Shown: in pieces, positions 58,934-64,000 of the stretch
Position numbering within the stretch: the first letter of the stretch is position 1
How the letters are laid out: every line of letters starts with the position of its first letter
Source: Mycoplana azooxidifex
GTDB lineage: Bacteria; Pseudomonadota; Alphaproteobacteria; Rhizobiales; Rhizobiaceae
Length of the DNA: 64,000 nt
Direction: 5' to 3'
NCBI RefSeq assembly: GCF_014196765.1
Contig: NZ_JACIEE010000001.1
Location: 310,001 to 374,000 of the forward strand
Notes under the pieces: generated by a model
Databases searched by the model: none
What the model was told of the DNA's origin: nothing
Seen by the model: only the letters and a program-made list of their open reading frames with translations
Translations under genes and position numbers: made by a program

Positions 58934-61009
58934 ATGCGCATCGAAGGCAATTCCGAAAACGAGAGCAACATGAGCGAAGCGGCGCAGACCGATCCCCTCG
59001 TCCTCTTCATGCCGTCCGGCAAGCGCGGCCGCTTCCCCGTGGGCACCCCGGTCCTCGACGCGGCGCGCAAGCTCGGTGTTTATGTCGAAAGCGTCTGCGG
59101 CGGCCGAGCCACCTGCGGGCGCTGTCAGATCGAGGTGCAGGAAGGCAGCTTCGCCAAGCACAAGATCGTCTCCTCGCTGACACATATCTCGGAAAAGGGC
59201 CCCAAGGAGGAGCGCTACGAGAAGGTCCGCGGCCTGCCCGATGGCCGTCGCCTCTCCTGTTCCGCCCTCATCCTCGGCGACCTCGTCGTCGACGTGCCGC
59301 AGGATACCGTCATCAACGCCCAGGTGGTGCGCAAGGCCGCGACCGACCGCGTCATCGAGCGCAACGCCGCCGTCCAGCTCTGCTATGTCGAGGTGGACGA
59401 GCCCGACATGCACAAGCCGCTCGGCGACCTCGACCGGCTCAAGGTGGTGCTGGAGAAGGACTGGGGCTGGAAGGATCTGCTGATCGCGCCCCATCTGATC
59501 CCGCAGGTGCAGGGTATCTTGCGCAAGGGCAACTGGGGCGTGACCGCCGCGATCCACCGCGACATGGATAGTTCCCGCCCCTTCATCATCGGCCTGTGGC
59601 CGGGCCTGAAGAACGAAGCCTACGGCATTGCCTGCGACATCGGCTCGACGACGATCGCCATGCATCTGGTCTCGCTCCTCTCCGGCCGTATCGTCGCTTC
59701 ATCCGGCACCTCCAACCCGCAGATCCGCTTCGGCGAGGACCTGATGAGTCGGGTCTCCTACGTGATGATGAACCCGGACGGCCGGGAAGCGATGACCAAG
59801 GCGGTGCGCGAGGCCGTCAACGGCCTGATCGGCAAGGTCTGCGACGAGGGCGGCGTCGACCGCCACGACGTTCTCGACATGGTCTTCGTCGCCAACCCGA
59901 TCATGCACCACCTGTTCCTCGGCATCGACCCGACCGAGCTCGGCCAGGCGCCGTTCGCGCTCGCCGTCTCCGGCGCGCTGCAATACTGGGCAAGCGACAT
60001 CGACATCGACGTCAACCGCGGTGCCCGCGTCTACCTCCTGCCCTGCATTGCCGGCCATGTCGGCGCGGACGCCGCCGGCGCCACGCTTTCCGAAGGCCCC
60101 TACCGCCAGGACAAGATGATGCTGCTCGTCGACGTCGGCACCAATGCCGAGATCGTGCTCGGCAACCGGCAGCGCGTCGTCGCCGCCTCGTCGCCCACGG
60201 GCCCCGCCTTCGAGGGCGCGGAAATCTCGTCCGGCCAGCGCGCCGCGCCGGGCGCGATCGAGCGCGTGCGCATCGATCCCGTCACCCTTGAACCGCGCTT
60301 CCGCGTCATCGGCGTCGACCAGTGGTCCGACGAGGACGGCTTCGCCGAGGCCGCGGCGTCCGTCGGCGTCACCGGCATCTGCGGCTCGGCGATCATCGAG
60401 GTCGTGGCCGAGATGTACCTGACCGGCCTGATCTCGGAAGACGGCGTGGTGGACGGCGCGATGGCGGCCAGGACGCCGCGTATCATCGCCAACGGCCGCA
60501 CCTTCTCCTACCTGCTGCAGGACGGCGAGCCGCGCATCACGGTGACGCAGAACGACATCCGCGCGATCCAGCTCGCCAAGGCAGCACTCTATGCGGGGAT
60601 CAAGCTCCTGATGGAGAAGCAGGGCGTCGACCATGTCGACACGATCCGCTTCGCCGGCGCCTTCGGCTCCTTCATCGATCCGAAATACGCGATGGTGCTC
60701 GGCCTGATCCCGGACTGCGACCTTTCCGAGGTCAAGGCGGTCGGCAACGCCGCCGGCACCGGCGCGCTGATGGCGCTGCTCAACCGCGGCCACCGCCGCG
60801 AGATCGAGCAGGTGGTCGGCCGGATCGAGAAGATCGAGACGGCACTGGAAGGCAATTTCCAGCAGCTCTTCATCGATGCCATGGCGATGCCGAACAAGGT
60901 CGACGCCTTCCCCAACCTTTCGACCGTCGTCACCCTGCCCGAACGAAAAGCGCCGTCCGACGACGGCGGCGAAGGCGGCGGCCGCCGCAGGCGCCGCAGC
61001 CGGGAATAG
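58934..61009 (+). CDS. RACo-like reductive activator of corrinoid protein (2Fe-2S plus ASKHA)
   Basis: A 691-residue ATP-driven activator that would return cob(II)alamin to cob(I)alamin. The N-terminal plant-type 2Fe-2S domain has Cys55, Cys61, Cys64 and Cys109 (VCGGRATCGRCQIEV, LSCSAL). An actin-like ASKHA part starts ACDIGSTTIAMHL near residue 232, with LLVDVGTNAEIVLGN and GTGALMALLNRGHRREIEQV later. It ends in an Arg-rich tail (GGRRRRRSRE) and has no C-terminal 4Fe-4S clusters, so it is closer to RACo than RamA. An ATG at 58970 is an alternative start. Confidence 0.9.
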   Translation: MRIEGNSENESNMSEAAQTDPLVLFMPSGKRGRFPVGTPVLDAARKLGVYVESVCGGRATCGRCQIEVQEGSFAKHKIVSSLTHISEKGPKEERYEKVRGLPDGRRLSCSALILGDLVVDVPQDTVINAQVVRKAATDRVIERNAAVQLCYVEVDEPDMHKPLGDLDRLKVVLEKDWGWKDLLIAPHLIPQVQGILRKGNWGVTAAIHRDMDSSRPFIIGLWPGLKNEAYGIACDIGSTTIAMHLVSLLSGRIVASSGTSNPQIRFGEDLMSRVSYVMMNPDGREAMTKAVREAVNGLIGKVCDEGGVDRHDVLDMVFVANPIMHHLFLGIDPTELGQAPFALAVSGALQYWASDIDIDVNRGARVYLLPCIAGHVGADAAGATLSEGPYRQDKMMLLVDVGTNAEIVLGNRQRVVAASSPTGPAFEGAEISSGQRAAPGAIERVRIDPVTLEPRFRVIGVDQWSDEDGFAEAAASVGVTGICGSAIIEVVAEMYLTGLISEDGVVDGAMAARTPRIIANGRTFSYLLQDGEPRITVTQNDIRAIQLAKAALYAGIKLLMEKQGVDHVDTIRFAGAFGSFIDPKYAMVLGLIPDCDLSEVKAVGNAAGTGALMALLNRGHRREIEQVVGRIEKIETALEGNFQQLFIDAMAMPNKVDAFPNLSTVVTLPERKAPSDDGGEGGGRRRRRSRE

Positions 61010-61085
61010 GCCTACGGGGACAGGTTTCGGCACGGAACCCGCTCCGACCTGTGCGGCTGATGACGCATTCCTGATCGCCCCCAAC

Positions 61086-61099
61086 TTGACGTGCATCAA
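61086..61099. promoter_or_regulatory. FNR/FixK-type anaerobox upstream of a P-type ATPase
   Basis: TTGACGTGCATCAA fits TTGAY-N4-RTCAA. It is centred 99 bases before the ATPase ATG. Downstream GATAGG (61120-61125) or TATACT (61111-61116) could serve as -10 elements, the former giving the usual -39 to -41 spacing. Confidence 0.85.
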
Positions 61100-61191
61100 G
61101 CGGGCACCCCTATACTCGTGATAGGCCTCGGGGTATCACGCCGCGCCTCCTGCCGGACGCGGTCGCCCGAAAGCTTGCACGGAGGACCGGG

Positions 61192-63945
<2,754 letters not shown>

Positions 63946-63955
63946 GCCCGTCTCG

Positions 63956-64000
63956 TCAGCAGGCCACGGGCAGCAGCATCTCCTTCGGGCTGCGCTCGTA
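63956..64000 (-). CDS. 3' end of an unidentified minus-strand gene
   Basis: The last 45 bases read on the minus strand give YERSPKEMLLPVAC and a TGA. This could be the C-terminus of a gene entering from the right, convergent with the ATPase. Fourteen residues are too few to identify it and it may be chance. Confidence 0.25.
   Translation of the reverse strand, partial: YERSPKEMLLPVAC

Overview
The window is about 64 kb of GC-rich (mid-60s percent by eye), densely packed alphaproteobacterial chromosome. The content points to Rhizobiaceae in the broad sense (Rhizobium, Sinorhizobium or Shinella-like). It has the acpXL-lpxXL cluster for very-long-chain lipid A fatty acids, fixNOQP/ccoGHIS with an FnrN regulator, aerobic-type cobalamin genes (cobW, cobN, cobO, cobP, cobQ) and short palindromic intergenic repeats. 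Genus cannot be settled without a search. No rRNA, tRNA, CRISPR array or complete insertion sequence was seen.

Layout. 0-3 kb: a sugar ABC importer (permease cut by the window edge, plus binding protein) divergent from a LacI regulator, with matching operator-like sites. 3-5 kb: gnd. 5-15 kb: cbb3 oxidase assembly (ccoGHIS) and structural genes (ccoNOQP) on the minus strand. Two small enzyme-like genes, a PIN toxin-antitoxin pair and a dispersed repeat lie between the two blocks, and a hemerythrin gene follows. 15-21 kb: acpXL, fabZ, fabF2, fabF1, adh, lpxXL. 21-22 kb: fnrN. 22-23.6 kb: a short-chain dehydrogenase divergent from a TetR regulator with three operator copies. 23.6-43 kb: cobalamin synthesis in three blocks: cobE-A-B-C-cbiB; cbtBA-cobP-cobW-cobN-GFA-cobO behind a cobalamin riboswitch; and cobQ. 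CobN carries two in-frame insertions made of palindromic repeats that are otherwise intergenic in this window.

44-61 kb holds the most unusual content. A glycine-betaine-type ABC importer and a betaine-homocysteine methyltransferase-like gene lead into a corrinoid methyl-transfer cluster. It encodes an MttB-family methyltransferase without pyrrolysine, a corrinoid protein, a DHPS-fold methyltetrahydrofolate methyltransferase, MetF with a MetV-like partner, a RACo-like reductive activator, an iron-sulfur protein, a DUF1638 protein, a formyltransferase-like protein, a PF13769-type small protein and a methionine-rich unknown. The simplest reading is import of a methylated quaternary amine, methyl transfer through cob(I)alamin to tetrahydrofolate, and oxidation or use of the methyl group. 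The B12 genes upstream could supply the cofactor. Several core proteins share Arg/Gly-rich terminal tails, which suggests a common assembly or localisation mechanism.

61-64 kb: a P-type cation ATPase behind a perfect FNR-type box, then the last codons of an unidentified minus-strand gene. Four perfect TTGAY-N4-RTCAA boxes (before ccoG, between ccoN and hemerythrin, before fnrN, before the ATPase) tie much of the window to low-oxygen control.
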